Below, piece after piece: positions 32,960-41,969 of a stretch of 64,000 nucleotides of DNA (the stretch's first letter is position 1; each line of letters begins with the position of its first letter). The position numbers were made by a program, and so were the translations under genes. The notes beneath the pieces are model-generated. The model searched no databases. It worked only from the letters and a program-made list of their open reading frames with translations, and was not told the DNA's origin. This stretch comes from Nocardioides limicola (lineage in GTDB: Bacteria; Actinomycetota; Actinomycetes; Propionibacteriales; Nocardioidaceae): positions 62,001 through 126,000 of the forward strand of contig NZ_JAERJA010000008.1 in NCBI RefSeq assembly GCF_016827675.1, in the 5' to 3' direction.

Positions 32960-34117
32960 ATGCGTCGTACCGTGTTCGATGAGGACCACGAGTCCTTCCG
33001 CAAGTCCCTGCGCGCCTTCATCGAGGCCGAGGTGGTGCCGCACTACGACGAGTGGTTCGCCGCTGGACTGGTGCCGCGCGACCTCTACCCCAAGCTCGGC
33101 GAACTCGGCATCTTCGGCATCAACGTGCCCGAGGAGTACGGCGGCGCCGGACTGGACACGCACAAGTTCGAAGCCATCCAGTACGACGAGACGACCCGTG
33201 TGGGCGTCACGCTGGGCGGTTCCGGGGTGCACGTTCTCCTCGCGCTGCCCTACATCAAGATGCTGGCCACCGACGAGCAGAAGCAGCGCTACCTGCCCAA
33301 GTTCGTCACCGGTGAGGAGATGTGGGCGCTGGCGATGACCGAGCCCGGCACCGGCTCGGACCTGGCCGGCATGAAGAGCACTGCGAAGCTCTCCGCCGAC
33401 GGGTCGCACTACGTCCTCAATGGCGCCAAGACGTTCATCACCGGCGGTGTGCACGCCGACCGCGTCATCGTCTGCGCCCGCACCCAGCCGCCGACGGAGA
33501 CGGACCGCCGCCACGGCATCTCGCTGTTCGCCGTCGACACCACCTCCGAGGGCTACAGCGTGGGACGCAAGCTCGACAAGCTCGGGCTGCGTACCTCCGA
33601 CACCGCCGAGCTCGCGTTCGTGGACGTGAAGGTCCCGGTCGAGGATCTGCTGGGCGAGGAGAACAAGGGCTTCTCCTACCTGGGCAGCAACCTGCCGTCC
33701 GAGCGGTGGGGGATCGCCTACGGCGCCTATGCCCAGGCCAAGGCAGCGGTCGCCTTCGCGAAGCAGTACGTGCAGGAGCGCACGGTGTTCGGTCAGACAG
33801 TGGCCTCGTTCCAGAACACCAAGTTCGAGCTTGCAGCCTGCCAGGCCGAAGTGGACGCCGCAGAGGCCGTCGCCGACCGGGCACTGGAAGCCCTCGACGC
33901 CGGTGAACTGAGCGCCGCCGAAGCTGCCTCAGCGAAACTCTTCTGTACCGAGGTGGCACACCGGGTGATCGACCGCTGCCTGCAGTTGCACGGTGGCTAC
34001 GGATACATGAACGAGTACCCCATCGCCCGCCTGTACGCCGACAACCGGGTCAACCGGATCTACGGCGGCACCTCTGAGGTGATGAAGATGATCATCGCCA
34101 AGAACATGGGGCTCTGA
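32960..34117 (+). CDS. Acyl-CoA dehydrogenase (isovaleryl/long-chain-type active site)
   Basis: The 385-residue flavoenzyme has AMTEPGTGSDLAGMK (FAD/substrate loop) and GGYGYMNEYP. The usual catalytic Glu of YEGT is Gly here (YGGTSEV). Instead a Glu is present in LPSERWGIAYG, as in isovaleryl-CoA and long-chain dehydrogenases. It oxidises acyl-CoA to 2-enoyl-CoA. GAGGAG precedes ATG 32960 and fixes the start within a longer open frame. Confidence 0.92.
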   Translation: MRRTVFDEDHESFRKSLRAFIEAEVVPHYDEWFAAGLVPRDLYPKLGELGIFGINVPEEYGGAGLDTHKFEAIQYDETTRVGVTLGGSGVHVLLALPYIKMLATDEQKQRYLPKFVTGEEMWALAMTEPGTGSDLAGMKSTAKLSADGSHYVLNGAKTFITGGVHADRVIVCARTQPPTETDRRHGISLFAVDTTSEGYSVGRKLDKLGLRTSDTAELAFVDVKVPVEDLLGEENKGFSYLGSNLPSERWGIAYGAYAQAKAAVAFAKQYVQERTVFGQTVASFQNTKFELAACQAEVDAAEAVADRALEALDAGELSAAEAASAKLFCTEVAHRVIDRCLQLHGGYGYMNEYPIARLYADNRVNRIYGGTSEVMKMIIAKNMGL

Positions 34118-34146
34118 CCCCACGCGGGTGACGAGGATCCACGCCA

Positions 34147-34185
34147 CCGGGGCGAGGGCGCGGAGTTCCCGCGCCCTCGCCCCGG
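34147..34185. terminator. Bidirectional terminator, 17-bp stem
   Basis: CCGGGGCGAGGGCGCGG pairs perfectly with its complement around the loop AGTTC. It lies between the convergent acyl-CoA dehydrogenase and PEBP genes. No T-run, as is common in Actinobacteria. Confidence 0.8.
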
Positions 34186-34188
34186 CTG

Positions 34189-34719
34189 CTAGTGGCGGTA
34201 GGTGCCGTGGATGATCGCTCGGCCCAGCGTCTTGAACGCCAGGTTGAACGACACCACAGCTGCCGAGGTGTCCGGATCGACGCCGAGGGACTCCTCACCC
34301 ACCGCGTGCACCACGAAGAAGTAGCGGTGCACCTGGTCGCCGGCCGGGGGAGCCGCCCCCATGAAAGCCCTGGGACCGCCGTCGTTGCGGCACATGAACG
34401 CCGACCCCGGCAGTTCGGAGCCCTCGGAGCCGGCCCCCGTCGGCAGCGAGGTCACCTCCGCCGGGAGATCCACCAGCACCCAGTGCCAGAACCCGGATGG
34501 GGTAGGAGCGTCAGGGTCGAAACAGGTGACGACGTAGGACCTGGTGCCGTCCGGCGCTCCGGACCACGACAGGTGCGGAGAGGTGTTCCCCAGCGCAGCC
34601 ACCTGGTGCTCGCTCAGTGGGGCCCCGTCCGTCACGTCGGTGCTCGTCACCGTGAACGAGGCCGTGGCCGGAAGCAGGTCGTAGGGGTTCGGGGCAACGG
34701 GTCGATCGAGCAGGCTCAT
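34189..34719 (-). CDS. PEBP family protein (YbhB/YbcL type)
   Basis: The 176-residue protein has the ligand-site motifs DPDAPTPSGFWHWV and GGPRAFMGAAPP...HRYFFVVHA. Bacterial members resemble Raf-kinase-inhibitor proteins; function in bacteria is unclear. On the minus strand TAGTCT lies 8 nt before ATG 34719 with no Shine-Dalgarno. Confidence 0.92.
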   Translation of the reverse strand: MSLLDRPVAPNPYDLLPATASFTVTSTDVTDGAPLSEHQVAALGNTSPHLSWSGAPDGTRSYVVTCFDPDAPTPSGFWHWVLVDLPAEVTSLPTGAGSEGSELPGSAFMCRNDGGPRAFMGAAPPAGDQVHRYFFVVHAVGEESLGVDPDTSAAVVSFNLAFKTLGRAIIHGTYRH

Positions 34720-34798
34720 GCGTGCCGAGACTAGTCCGAGGAGTGGGCCGGGACCAGCCCGGTCGAGCACTTCGGCAGATGTCGGCCAGAATGGTCCG

Positions 34799-35869
34799 GT
34801 GACCTCTCCCGCCGAACTCATCCATGCCACCATCGCCGCGATCCGTCCCCTCGACGGGCCCGCCATGGAGCAGGCTTCCCAGCGCCAGGCACAGCTCACC
34901 AAGCCGCCCGGCTCGCTGGGAGTGCTGGAGCAGGTCGCGATCGACCTGGCCGGGATCACCGGCACCTGCCCCCCAGCGGCACCGCAGCGCCCCGCCGTCG
35001 CCGTCTTCGCCGGGGACCACGGCGTACTCGAGCGGGGCGTGAGCCCGTGGCCGCAGGAGGTGACGGTCGCGATGGTGGAGAACTTCCGGGCCGGCGGTGC
35101 TGCCGTCAACGTGCTCGCGCGCGCCTGCGGCGCCGAGGTGTACGTCGTGGACGTCGGGGTGGCGACCCCCGTCGTCGGCGATGAGCGGGTGCTGGTGCGC
35201 AACGTGCGTCGTGGCACCGCAGACCTCGGCTCGGGTCCGGCCATGAGTCGTGCCGAGGCCGAGGAGGCGATCGCGGTCGGGATCGGCGTCGCGCGCGAGT
35301 TGGTCGCGGCCGGTCACGATCTGCTGTTGACAGGTGACATGGGCATCGGTAACACCACCCCGTCGGCCTGCCTGGTCGCCGCCTTCACCGGCGCCAGTGC
35401 CGCGGAGGTGACCGGTCGGGGGACCGGGATCGACGACGAGACCTTGATCCTCAAGACCGAGATCGTCCGATGCGCCGTGGACCGGTTGGCTGAAGGGGCC
35501 GACCCGATCGACGTACTCGCTCAGGTGGGTGGCCTCGAGCACGCCGGCCTGGTCGGCTATCTGCTCGGTGCCGCATCGGCCGGGGTGCCGGTGCTGCTCG
35601 ACGGGGTCATCGCGGGGTCGGCGGCGTTGGTCGCGCAGGCACTCGCACCGGACGCCATCAGCCGCAGCTTCGCAGGCCATCGCAGTGTCGAGCCCGGGCA
35701 CGCCGTCGCCCTGGGACAGTTGGGCCTGACCCCCCTCGTCGACCTCGACCTGCGCCTGGGTGAAGGGTCGGGAGCCGCGCTGGCGGTGCCGATCCTGCGG
35801 GCCGCGGCGCTCATCCTGGACGAGATGGCCACCTTCGACTCCGCGGGTGTGACCCGCAAGGAGGATTGA
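34799..35869 (+). CDS. cobT: Nicotinate-nucleotide--dimethylbenzimidazole phosphoribosyltransferase
   Basis: The 356-residue enzyme activates the lower ligand of cobalamin (alpha-ribazole phosphate). Motifs AGDHGVLERGVSPWPQEVT, GDMGIGNTTPSA and the Glu-containing C-terminus (LDLRLGEGSGAALAVP) match CobT. GTG 34799 is preferred; CAGAAT 6 nt upstream is a weak -10. Its stop overlaps the cysG start by one base, linking it to the corrin/siroheme gene. Confidence 0.94.
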   Translation: MTSPAELIHATIAAIRPLDGPAMEQASQRQAQLTKPPGSLGVLEQVAIDLAGITGTCPPAAPQRPAVAVFAGDHGVLERGVSPWPQEVTVAMVENFRAGGAAVNVLARACGAEVYVVDVGVATPVVGDERVLVRNVRRGTADLGSGPAMSRAEAEEAIAVGIGVARELVAAGHDLLLTGDMGIGNTTPSACLVAAFTGASAAEVTGRGTGIDDETLILKTEIVRCAVDRLAEGADPIDVLAQVGGLEHAGLVGYLLGAASAGVPVLLDGVIAGSAALVAQALAPDAISRSFAGHRSVEPGHAVALGQLGLTPLVDLDLRLGEGSGAALAVPILRAAALILDEMATFDSAGVTRKED

Positions 35870-37086
35870 TGCCCGATCATCCGCCGTACCCCGTCGGACT
35901 TCGCTTGGCGGGCCGGCGCGTGGTGGTGGTCGGCGGCGGGCATGTGGCCCAGCGTCGCGTCCCGGCCCTGATCGCTGCCGGTGCCGACGTGCTCGTGGTC
36001 GCCCCGGAGGTCACGATGGCTCTGGAGGGCATGACCGCGGAGATCACCTGGGTACGCCGGAAGTTCGCCGCCGAGGACCTCGACGGGGCCTGGTACGCGA
36101 TCGCAGCCACCGACGACGCCGAGGTCAATGCCTCGGTGGTCGCTGCCGCCGACGAGCGACGGATCTTCTGCGTCCGCAGCGACGATGCCCGGGAAGCCAG
36201 CGCGTGGACGCCGGCGTCGGGACGCCACGCCGGCGTCACTGTGGCTGTCCTGGGCAACCGGGAACCGCGCAAGTCCGCGGCGCTGCGCGACGCGATCCTG
36301 CGAGCCCTCGCCGACGGGGTGATCGACGCCACGGACACGCACGATGTCGGCCCCGGGGTGGTCCTGGTCGGCGGCGGCCCGGGCGACCCGGAGCTGGTCA
36401 CGGTCGCGGCCAGGCACGCCCTGGCGGCGGCCGACGTGGTGGTGGCCGACCGGCTGGCGCCGCGGGAGCTGCTGGCCGAGCTCAGTCCGGACACCGAGCT
36501 CATCGACGTGGCGAAACTGCCGCGCGGCCGGTTCGCCTCTCAGGAGTACATCAACGAGGTGATCATCGAGCGAGCCAAGGCCGGCAAGCGAGTCGTCCGG
36601 TTCAAGGGGGGTGACAACTTCGTCTTCGGGCGTGGCTTCGAAGAGGTGCTGGCCTGTCGGGCAGCGGGGGTCCCGGTGAGCGTCGTACCCGGCCTCTCGT
36701 CGTCGATCTCGGTGCCGGCACGGGCCGGTATACCGGTCACTCATCGGGGCGTCGCGCACGAGTTCACCGTGATCTCCGGCCACATTCCGCCCGACCATGC
36801 CGACTCCCTGGTCGACTGGGAGGCACTCGCCCGGCTCCGGGGAACCCTCGTGTTGCTGATGGCGGTGGCGAACGCGTCGGCGATCGCCGACGCGCTGATC
36901 GCCGGCGGACGAGAGGCTGCGACGCCGGTGGCGGTCGTGGTGGACGGGACGATGCCCGAGCAGCGGACGGTGTTGTCGACGCTGGGGGAGTTGGCGGTCG
37001 ACATCGAGACCGTACGGCCGCCAGCGATCATCGTGATCGGTGAGGTGGTCGCGGTGGCTCACCCCGAGCGATATCCCCGTGGCTGA
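35869..37086 (+). CDS. cysG: Siroheme synthase: precorrin-2 dehydrogenase plus uroporphyrinogen III methyltransferase
   Basis: The 405-residue fusion has an N-terminal NAD domain ([15 protein letters not shown]) for precorrin-2 oxidation/chelation and a C-terminal SUMT domain ([32 protein letters not shown]). It makes precorrin-2 and siroheme from uroporphyrinogen III. AAGGAGG lies 4 nt upstream of ATG 35869; TGATG overlap with cobT. The N-terminal unit is shorter than in enteric CysG (no dimerisation extension). Confidence 0.93.
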   Translation: MPDHPPYPVGLRLAGRRVVVVGGGHVAQRRVPALIAAGADVLVVAPEVTMALEGMTAEITWVRRKFAAEDLDGAWYAIAATDDAEVNASVVAAADERRIFCVRSDDAREASAWTPASGRHAGVTVAVLGNREPRKSAALRDAILRALADGVIDATDTHDVGPGVVLVGGGPGDPELVTVAARHALAAADVVVADRLAPRELLAELSPDTELIDVAKLPRGRFASQEYINEVIIERAKAGKRVVRFKGGDNFVFGRGFEEVLACRAAGVPVSVVPGLSSSISVPARAGIPVTHRGVAHEFTVISGHIPPDHADSLVDWEALARLRGTLVLLMAVANASAIADALIAGGREAATPVAVVVDGTMPEQRTVLSTLGELAVDIETVRPPAIIVIGEVVAVAHPERYPRG

Positions 37087-37882
37087 CCTGATCCACATCG
37101 ACTCTGCGGCCGACGATCGGCTCGCGGACTACCGGGATCTGCGGGACGTCCAACTCCGCAAGCATCTCGAGTCCGAGCACGGGTTGTTCGTGGCGGAGGG
37201 TGAGAAGGTGGTCCGTCGGGCGGTGGAGGCCGGCTACCGGCCACGGTCCTTCCTGATGGCCGAGCGCTGGCTGGACGGTCTGGGCGATGTCCTCGCGTCC
37301 TCTGAGGCGCCCTGCTACGTCACCAGCGAGGCGCTCGCCGAGCAGGTCACCGGATTCCATGTGCACCGCGGCGCGCTCGCTTCGCTCGAGCGGCGCCCGT
37401 TGCCGTCGGTCGACGAGGTGCTGGCCGGCGCCCGGTCGGTTCTGGTGTTGGAGGACCTGGTCGACCACACCAACGTGGGGGCGGTGTTCCGCAGCGGTGC
37501 GGCGCTCGGCTTCGATGCGGTGCTGCTGGCGCCTCGCTGCGCGGATCCGCTCTATCGCCGGTCGATCAAGGTCGGCATGGGTGCGGTCTTCTCGTTGCCG
37601 TGGACTCGGGTCCCGGACTGGTCCGAGGCGCTGCCGATGCTGTCGGAGCGTGGCTTCACCACGGTGGCGCTCACCCTGTCCGCCGACTCGGTGCCGATCA
37701 CCGAGGCAGTGGCGGGGGTGGATCGGCTGGCTCTGGTGCTCGGCTCGGAGGGGCACGGGCTCTCCACCCGCTGGGAGCAGGCCGCTGATCGGCGTGCGGT
37801 GATCCCGATGTCGGCCGGGATCGATTCGCTCAACGTCGCCGCGGCGAGCGCGGTGGCCTGCTACGTCGCCTCCTCCCGCTGA
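37079..37882 (+). CDS. SpoU/TrmH-family RNA methyltransferase
   Basis: The 267-residue SPOUT methyltransferase has motifs EDLVDHTNVGAVFRSG, LVLGSEGHGLS and IPMSAGIDSLNVAAASAVA, with an N-terminal L30e-like substrate domain (ESEHGLFVAEGEKVVRRA). It likely 2'-O-methylates rRNA or tRNA; the target is unknown. The GTG start overlaps the cysG end by 8 bp. Confidence 0.92.
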   Translation: MADLIHIDSAADDRLADYRDLRDVQLRKHLESEHGLFVAEGEKVVRRAVEAGYRPRSFLMAERWLDGLGDVLASSEAPCYVTSEALAEQVTGFHVHRGALASLERRPLPSVDEVLAGARSVLVLEDLVDHTNVGAVFRSGAALGFDAVLLAPRCADPLYRRSIKVGMGAVFSLPWTRVPDWSEALPMLSERGFTTVALTLSADSVPITEAVAGVDRLALVLGSEGHGLSTRWEQAADRRAVIPMSAGIDSLNVAAASAVACYVASSR

Positions 37883-37889
37883 CCCGCGT

Positions 37890-37942
37890 CGAGTTGGGTC
37901 TTGTCCGCACCGAGTTGGGCGTTGTCCGCGCCGAGTTGGGCC
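37890..37942 (-). repeat. 21-bp tandem array, three copies (family 1)
   Basis: GAGTTGGG recurs at 37891, 37912 and 37933, exactly 21 bp apart. Read on the minus strand the unit is close to GGCCCAACTCGGCGCGGACA, the same unit as in the arrays at 38957 and 43262 but inverted. It lies between the convergent RNA methyltransferase and AbiEi-like genes. Confidence 0.85.
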
Positions 37943-37943
37943 G

Positions 37944-38861
37944 TCACCAGCGCCTTGTTGAGTACGCCGTAGCCAGCGCGGCGCGCACCTCCGCGATCCA
38001 CGTGTCGAGCGCTGCGCCAGTGAAGTCGCCCGCCCGGACGACGATCACAATCCAGCCGTTCCGTCGCAACCAGGCGCGGCGGCGCTCGTCGTGTGCCCGT
38101 TGTTCCGGGGATGAATGGGCCTCCTCACCGTCGTACTCAACGCAGACTCGGGCCTGCTGGTAGGCGAAGTCCAACCGGTAGACAGGTTCGCCGTCGATGT
38201 GTATCCAGACTTGTGGTTCCGGGGCTGGCAGTCCGGCGTCGATCAGCGCCAACAGTGTCCATGACTCGCGCGGCGACTCCACCAGGGGTTGCAGCAAGGG
38301 GATGAGTTCACGCAACTGGCGCACCCCGCGGCGGCCCTTGAAGCGTGGCAGCTCCCGGATGAGGTCGTCCCTGCTGAGTCCGTACGTCGACGCCAGCGCG
38401 TTCATGGCCGCGAAGGCCTCTCGTCGGCGCAGGTTGCATCCGAGATCCAGCGCCGTTCGAAGCGGGGTCGTGACCCTCACTCCGCCGCACTCGGTGATGT
38501 CGCGGGGGAGAAGATCCCGCGTCCGGCCGTCGACGCCTGGCCGGTCCGAAGGGTGCCCCTCGGGCGGAGCGGCGTACTCCAGGCGCGGGCTGCGCGCCAA
38601 CTCTCCGATCGGGAACGTGTCCACACCGAGCATTGCTGCTGCGCTTCGGTCGATCAGGACGTGGTCCGCCGGTGTGGCACGTGCCAGGGCCTGGGCACGC
38701 GTGACCTCGGTCCAGGCGACCGACGAGGGGACGTAGATGCCGCGAAAGGGTCTCCTCAGCAGGCCGGAGCGGACCCAGCTCTCCAGTTGATGGGGCGTGC
38801 AGCCGAAGGCCACGGCCTCGCTGTGGCTGAAAGGGTGGTCGGGCAGTTCTGTGGTCTCCAT
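37944..38861 (-). CDS. AbiEi/DUF559-like protein (HTH plus VSR-type nuclease fold)
   Basis: The 305-residue protein has an N-terminal winged-helix region (FSHSEAVAFGCTPHQLESWV, RRPFRGIYVPS) like type IV antitoxins of the AbiEi family. The C-terminal domain (PVYRLDFAYQQARVCVEYDG, then RRAWLRRNGWIVIVVRAGDF) resembles DUF559/very-short-patch-repair nucleases; Asp and Glu of DF...EYDG fit a PD-(D/E)xK site. No AbiEii toxin gene is adjacent. Such orphans are common in Nocardioidaceae and their role is unknown. ATG 38861 lies just after a 19-bp palindrome; ATG 38870 is possible. Confidence 0.8.
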   Translation of the reverse strand: METTELPDHPFSHSEAVAFGCTPHQLESWVRSGLLRRPFRGIYVPSSVAWTEVTRAQALARATPADHVLIDRSAAAMLGVDTFPIGELARSPRLEYAAPPEGHPSDRPGVDGRTRDLLPRDITECGGVRVTTPLRTALDLGCNLRRREAFAAMNALASTYGLSRDDLIRELPRFKGRRGVRQLRELIPLLQPLVESPRESWTLLALIDAGLPAPEPQVWIHIDGEPVYRLDFAYQQARVCVEYDGEEAHSSPEQRAHDERRRAWLRRNGWIVIVVRAGDFTGAALDTWIAEVRAALATAYSTRRW

Positions 38862-38880
38862 GCCACGCATCGTGCGTGGC
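38862..38880 (-). promoter_or_regulatory. 19-bp palindrome at the AbiEi-like start (candidate autoregulatory site)
   Basis: GCCACGC-ATCGT-GCGTGGC has perfect 7-bp arms and abuts ATG 38861. On the minus strand CACGAT within it could act as a -10 box. AbiEi proteins repress their own promoters, so autoregulation is plausible. Confidence 0.5.
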
Positions 38881-38956
38881 GGTGACCGTGTTCGGTGGTC
38901 CGCTGGTCAGGCTTGTGGAGAACTGGGCCTATCCACAGGCGGCAGCCTGGAAACGG

Positions 38957-39014
38957 CCCAAGTCGGCGCGGATACGGCCCAAGTCGGCGCGGATACGGCC
39001 CAAGTCGGGGTCAG
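38957..39014 (+). repeat. 21-bp tandem array, three copies (family 1)
   Basis: CCCAAGTCGG starts at 38957, 38978 and 38999 (period 21); unit GGCCCAAGTCGGCGCGGATA. It sits upstream of the AbiEi-like gene and reaches the stop codon of the deformylase gene. Confidence 0.88.
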
Positions 39015-39580
39015 GTGGGCCAGGTGAGGGGGTGCTCGTCGGCCAGCCTGTCGTGCTGCTTCTGGAGCCGCTTGCGGGCCTTGGTGGAGATCCGGTCGCC
39101 GAAGACGATGCCCAGGGTGTGATCGGTCTCGTGCTGGAGGCAGCGGGCCAACAGGCCGGATCCCTCGAAGGTCACCGGCTTCCCGTCCAGGTCGAAGCCA
39201 TCCACCCGTGCCCAGTCCGGTCGGGGACACGGCTGGTAGCCGCCCGGGAAGCTCAGACAGCCCTCGTCGGCGTCGTCGAGCCGCCTCGCCGGCCCCTCGG
39301 GCAGGGTCAGCACCGGGTTGCACACCACGCCGACGGTGTGCTCCCCGGTGTCGTCGGGACAGTCGAAGACGAACATGGCGACGTCCTCGCCGATCTGGCA
39401 GGCAGCGAGCCCGACCCCTTCGGCGGCGTACATGGTGGCGACCATGTCGGCGGCCAGGCTCCGCAGCGATTCGTCGTACGCCGTCACCGGCTGCTGCGCC
39501 CGATGCATCACCGGCGTCCCCCAGCGGGTCACCGGCCGCACCGTGCCGCCCTCGGGCAGTGGGCCGTACGGGGCGTGCAC
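39011..39580 (-). CDS. def: Peptide deformylase
   Basis: The 189-residue metalloenzyme removes formyl groups from new proteins. All three motifs are present: GVGLAACQIG, EGCLSFPG (metal Cys) and QHETDH (metal His and catalytic Glu near residue 150). GTG 39580 gives a 20-residue lead before the fold. The stop overlaps the repeat array. The preceding lipoprotein gene ends 21 bp upstream. Confidence 0.95.
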   Translation of the reverse strand: MHAPYGPLPEGGTVRPVTRWGTPVMHRAQQPVTAYDESLRSLAADMVATMYAAEGVGLAACQIGEDVAMFVFDCPDDTGEHTVGVVCNPVLTLPEGPARRLDDADEGCLSFPGGYQPCPRPDWARVDGFDLDGKPVTFEGSGLLARCLQHETDHTLGIVFGDRISTKARKRLQKQHDRLADEHPLTWPT

Positions 39581-39601
39581 GGCTGCGTCAGTCAGCGGAG
39601 C

Positions 39602-40417
39602 TCACCCCATCATGTCGGCGAACGAGACGCATTCGCCGGCGGGCTTCTCGACGGTGACCGGCTGGCCCCAGTCGAAGTACTTCGCGGTCATGGCGCCCAT
39701 GGACCCCATGTCCATCTCCATCTGTCGGATCCGGCCGTCGCCGTCGAACCACATCTCGGCCGCCATCCGCGACGGCATCATCTGGGCGGTCCCAGGATCG
39801 AGGTCTTCCTCGGAGAGCTTGCTGGGGTCGATGACCATCGTGTAGTGGGCCATCTGCTCGCCGTCCAGGGTCACGGTGCCGTGGTGGCTGGCCTCGATGA
39901 TGCCCTCGGTGTAGAGCTCCATCATGCCGGCCGGGTCGAGTGAGTCGGTCATGCCGTCGAGACCCATGTCGCCCAGGCTCTCGTCCTCGGGGTCGATCAC
40001 GAAGCAGCCTTCCGCCATGGCCATGTACATCAGGCCATCGAGGAGGACGAACTCCATCTGCATCCCCATCGCCGACATCTCCAGGCGCATCTGCGGGTCT
40101 TCTCCGGTGAAGTCGACGACGCCTTCGGCGTCCACGGCCGCCATCCCGGTCATCGACATGCTCATCCGGGCCGAGCCCTCCATGGAGCCGGCGATCAGCC
40201 GGCCGAGGTCCTCGCCGCTGATGGCGTCACCCGGACCGGCGTCCGGCGCGTCGGGCTCGTCGACGGTCGGCTCGGCGGTCGGCGTCGAGGTGGCGGCGGT
40301 CTCATCGACCTCGTCGCCGTCTCCGCCACAGGCGGCCAGCGAGAGCGCCAGAGCGAGAGCCGCACCAGCGGCGGCGGTACGACGTGCCCTAGGGCGCAGG
40401 GAGCGATTCCGGATCAT
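39602..40417 (-). CDS. Methionine-rich lipoprotein (LppX/LprG-like fold suspected)
   Basis: The 271-residue protein has a signal peptide with lipobox LAAC (Cys30), then a Thr/Pro/Asp/Glu-rich linker and a domain with MDAEGVVDFTG-type strands, as in LppX_LprAFG or DUF6612 lipoproteins that carry lipids. Met is unusually frequent (MSMSMTGM, SAMGMQM, MEMDMGSMGAM), which could also bind Cu(I). Function unknown. ATG 40417 is well placed and def follows. Confidence 0.75.
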   Translation of the reverse strand: MIRNRSLRPRARRTAAAGAALALALSLAACGGDGDEVDETAATSTPTAEPTVDEPDAPDAGPGDAISGEDLGRLIAGSMEGSARMSMSMTGMAAVDAEGVVDFTGEDPQMRLEMSAMGMQMEFVLLDGLMYMAMAEGCFVIDPEDESLGDMGLDGMTDSLDPAGMMELYTEGIIEASHHGTVTLDGEQMAHYTMVIDPSKLSEEDLDPGTAQMMPSRMAAEMWFDGDGRIRQMEMDMGSMGAMTAKYFDWGQPVTVEKPAGECVSFADMMG

Positions 40418-40551
40418 GGTGTGGCCTTCCCAGGGCGTGAGCCCGCCCCCGTGTGTGCGATGCGACGTATGGACAGCACGCTACCGCCCACCCCTGAGTT
40501 CTCCACATCAGCCTCATTCGTCCCATATGTCGTGAGTCACGTAGCGCTTTG

Positions 40552-40570
40552 TGTAACAGCGAGTTACATT
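40552..40570 (+). promoter_or_regulatory. Palindromic operator overlapping the -10 box of the fadE24-like gene
   Basis: TGTAAC-AGCGA-GTTACA (40552-40568) is a perfect 6-bp-arm palindrome. Its right arm forms the -10 box TACATT (40565-40570), which ends 6 nt before ATG 40577. A TetR-type repressor bound here would cover the promoter. Confidence 0.65.
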
Positions 40571-40576
40571 TTGTCC

Positions 40577-41941
40577 ATGTCCCTCACTGGATCCTTCAAG
40601 CCCGGCGGAAAGCACGGGCTCTCCTCCAAGGAAAGTCGTGACCCCATCGGCATCGCGGTCGCCGCGCTCAATCGGGTCGCGCAAAGCGACCTGATCGACC
40701 GACTGCGGTTGCGCAAGACCACCGAAGCCGTGGTCTACAACGCCACCAAGAGTGGTTTCAAGGCCGCCACCACGGCAAGTCGCACGTTCAGCAAGAAGGG
40801 CAAGAGGGGGCAGGCCGGCGTCCGCGTCAAGCCGGCCTCGAGTTCTGGGCTCTTCGACCTGAACCCCACCGAGGACGAGCAGATGCTGGTCCAGGTGGTC
40901 GGCGAGTTCGCCGAGGAGGCGGTCCGTCCGCTGGCATCGGAGGCCAACGAGGCCTGTGCGGCCCCCGACGACCTGCTGAAGGCGAGCCTGGAGATCGGAC
41001 TGCCGATCCTGGGCGTTCCCGAGGATCTGGGTGGCATCTCCGAGGAGCGCTCAGCGATGGCTGGCACGCTGGTCGCCGAGGCGCTGGCGAAGGGTGACAT
41101 GGGCCTGGCCGTCGCGCTGCTGGCTCCCGGTGCGGTGGCCACGGCGATCTCGCTGTGGGGCACCGACGAGCAGCAGCAGACCTACCTGCCCGAGTTCACC
41201 GGTGACAGCGTGCCGTCCGCGGCGCTGGCACTCAACGAGCCCTCCGTGCTCTTCAACGTGCTCACCCCGGCCACCAAGGCGACCCGCACCGAGGACGGGT
41301 TCGTCCTCAACGGCGTGAAGTCCCTGGTGCCTCGCGGCGGCGACGCCGAGCTCTTCGTGATCGGCGCCGAACTGGAGGGTCAGCCGGTGCTCTTCCTGGT
41401 CGAGTCCTCCGCCGCCGGCCTCAAGGTCGAAGGAGACCCGGCCATGGGCGTCCGGGCGGCTGGCCTGTCCAAGGTCTACATGCGCGACGTCAAGGTCGAC
41501 GCCGGGGCCGTCCTTGGCGCGACCGACGGTACGACGTACCGCGAGTGCGTCCGACTGTCCCGGTTGGCCTGGTGTGCGCTGGCCATCGGCACCGGTCAGG
41601 CAGTGCTCGACTACGTGACGCCGTACGTCAACGAGCGGCAGGCGTTCGGTGAGCCGATCAGCCACCGTCAGTCGGTGGCGTTCATGGTGGCCAACATCGC
41701 CATCGAACTGCAGTCGATGCGACTGGTCACCTACCGGGCCGCCGCCCGCGCGGCGCAGGGCAAGGACTTCTCCCGAGAGGTCGCCCTGGCCCGGCAACTG
41801 TGCACCCAGCGAGGCATGCAGATCGGTCTCGACGGTGTCCAACTGCTCGGCGGTCATGGATTCGTCAAGGAACACCCGGTGGAGCGGTGGTACCGCGACT
41901 TGCGGGCCCTCGGCGTGATGGAAGGAGGCGTCCTCGTCTGA
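40577..41941 (+). CDS. Acyl-CoA dehydrogenase, FadE24-like
   Basis: The 454-residue protein has an extra basic N-terminal part of about 90 residues (TFSKKGKRGQAGVRVK) before the dehydrogenase fold (FDLNPTEDEQMLVQVVGEFA). The fold ends in GLDGVQLLGGHGFVKEHPVERWYRDLRA with MEGG near the catalytic position. Length and pairing with the next gene recall mycobacterial FadE24-FadE23 (from memory), which act as heterocomplexes. Leaderless start at ATG 40577. Confidence 0.88.
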   Translation: MSLTGSFKPGGKHGLSSKESRDPIGIAVAALNRVAQSDLIDRLRLRKTTEAVVYNATKSGFKAATTASRTFSKKGKRGQAGVRVKPASSSGLFDLNPTEDEQMLVQVVGEFAEEAVRPLASEANEACAAPDDLLKASLEIGLPILGVPEDLGGISEERSAMAGTLVAEALAKGDMGLAVALLAPGAVATAISLWGTDEQQQTYLPEFTGDSVPSAALALNEPSVLFNVLTPATKATRTEDGFVLNGVKSLVPRGGDAELFVIGAELEGQPVLFLVESSAAGLKVEGDPAMGVRAAGLSKVYMRDVKVDAGAVLGATDGTTYRECVRLSRLAWCALAIGTGQAVLDYVTPYVNERQAFGEPISHRQSVAFMVANIAIELQSMRLVTYRAAARAAQGKDFSREVALARQLCTQRGMQIGLDGVQLLGGHGFVKEHPVERWYRDLRALGVMEGGVLV

Positions 41942-41969
41942 GCCTCGGCTCAGAGCGAAGGCAACAGCC

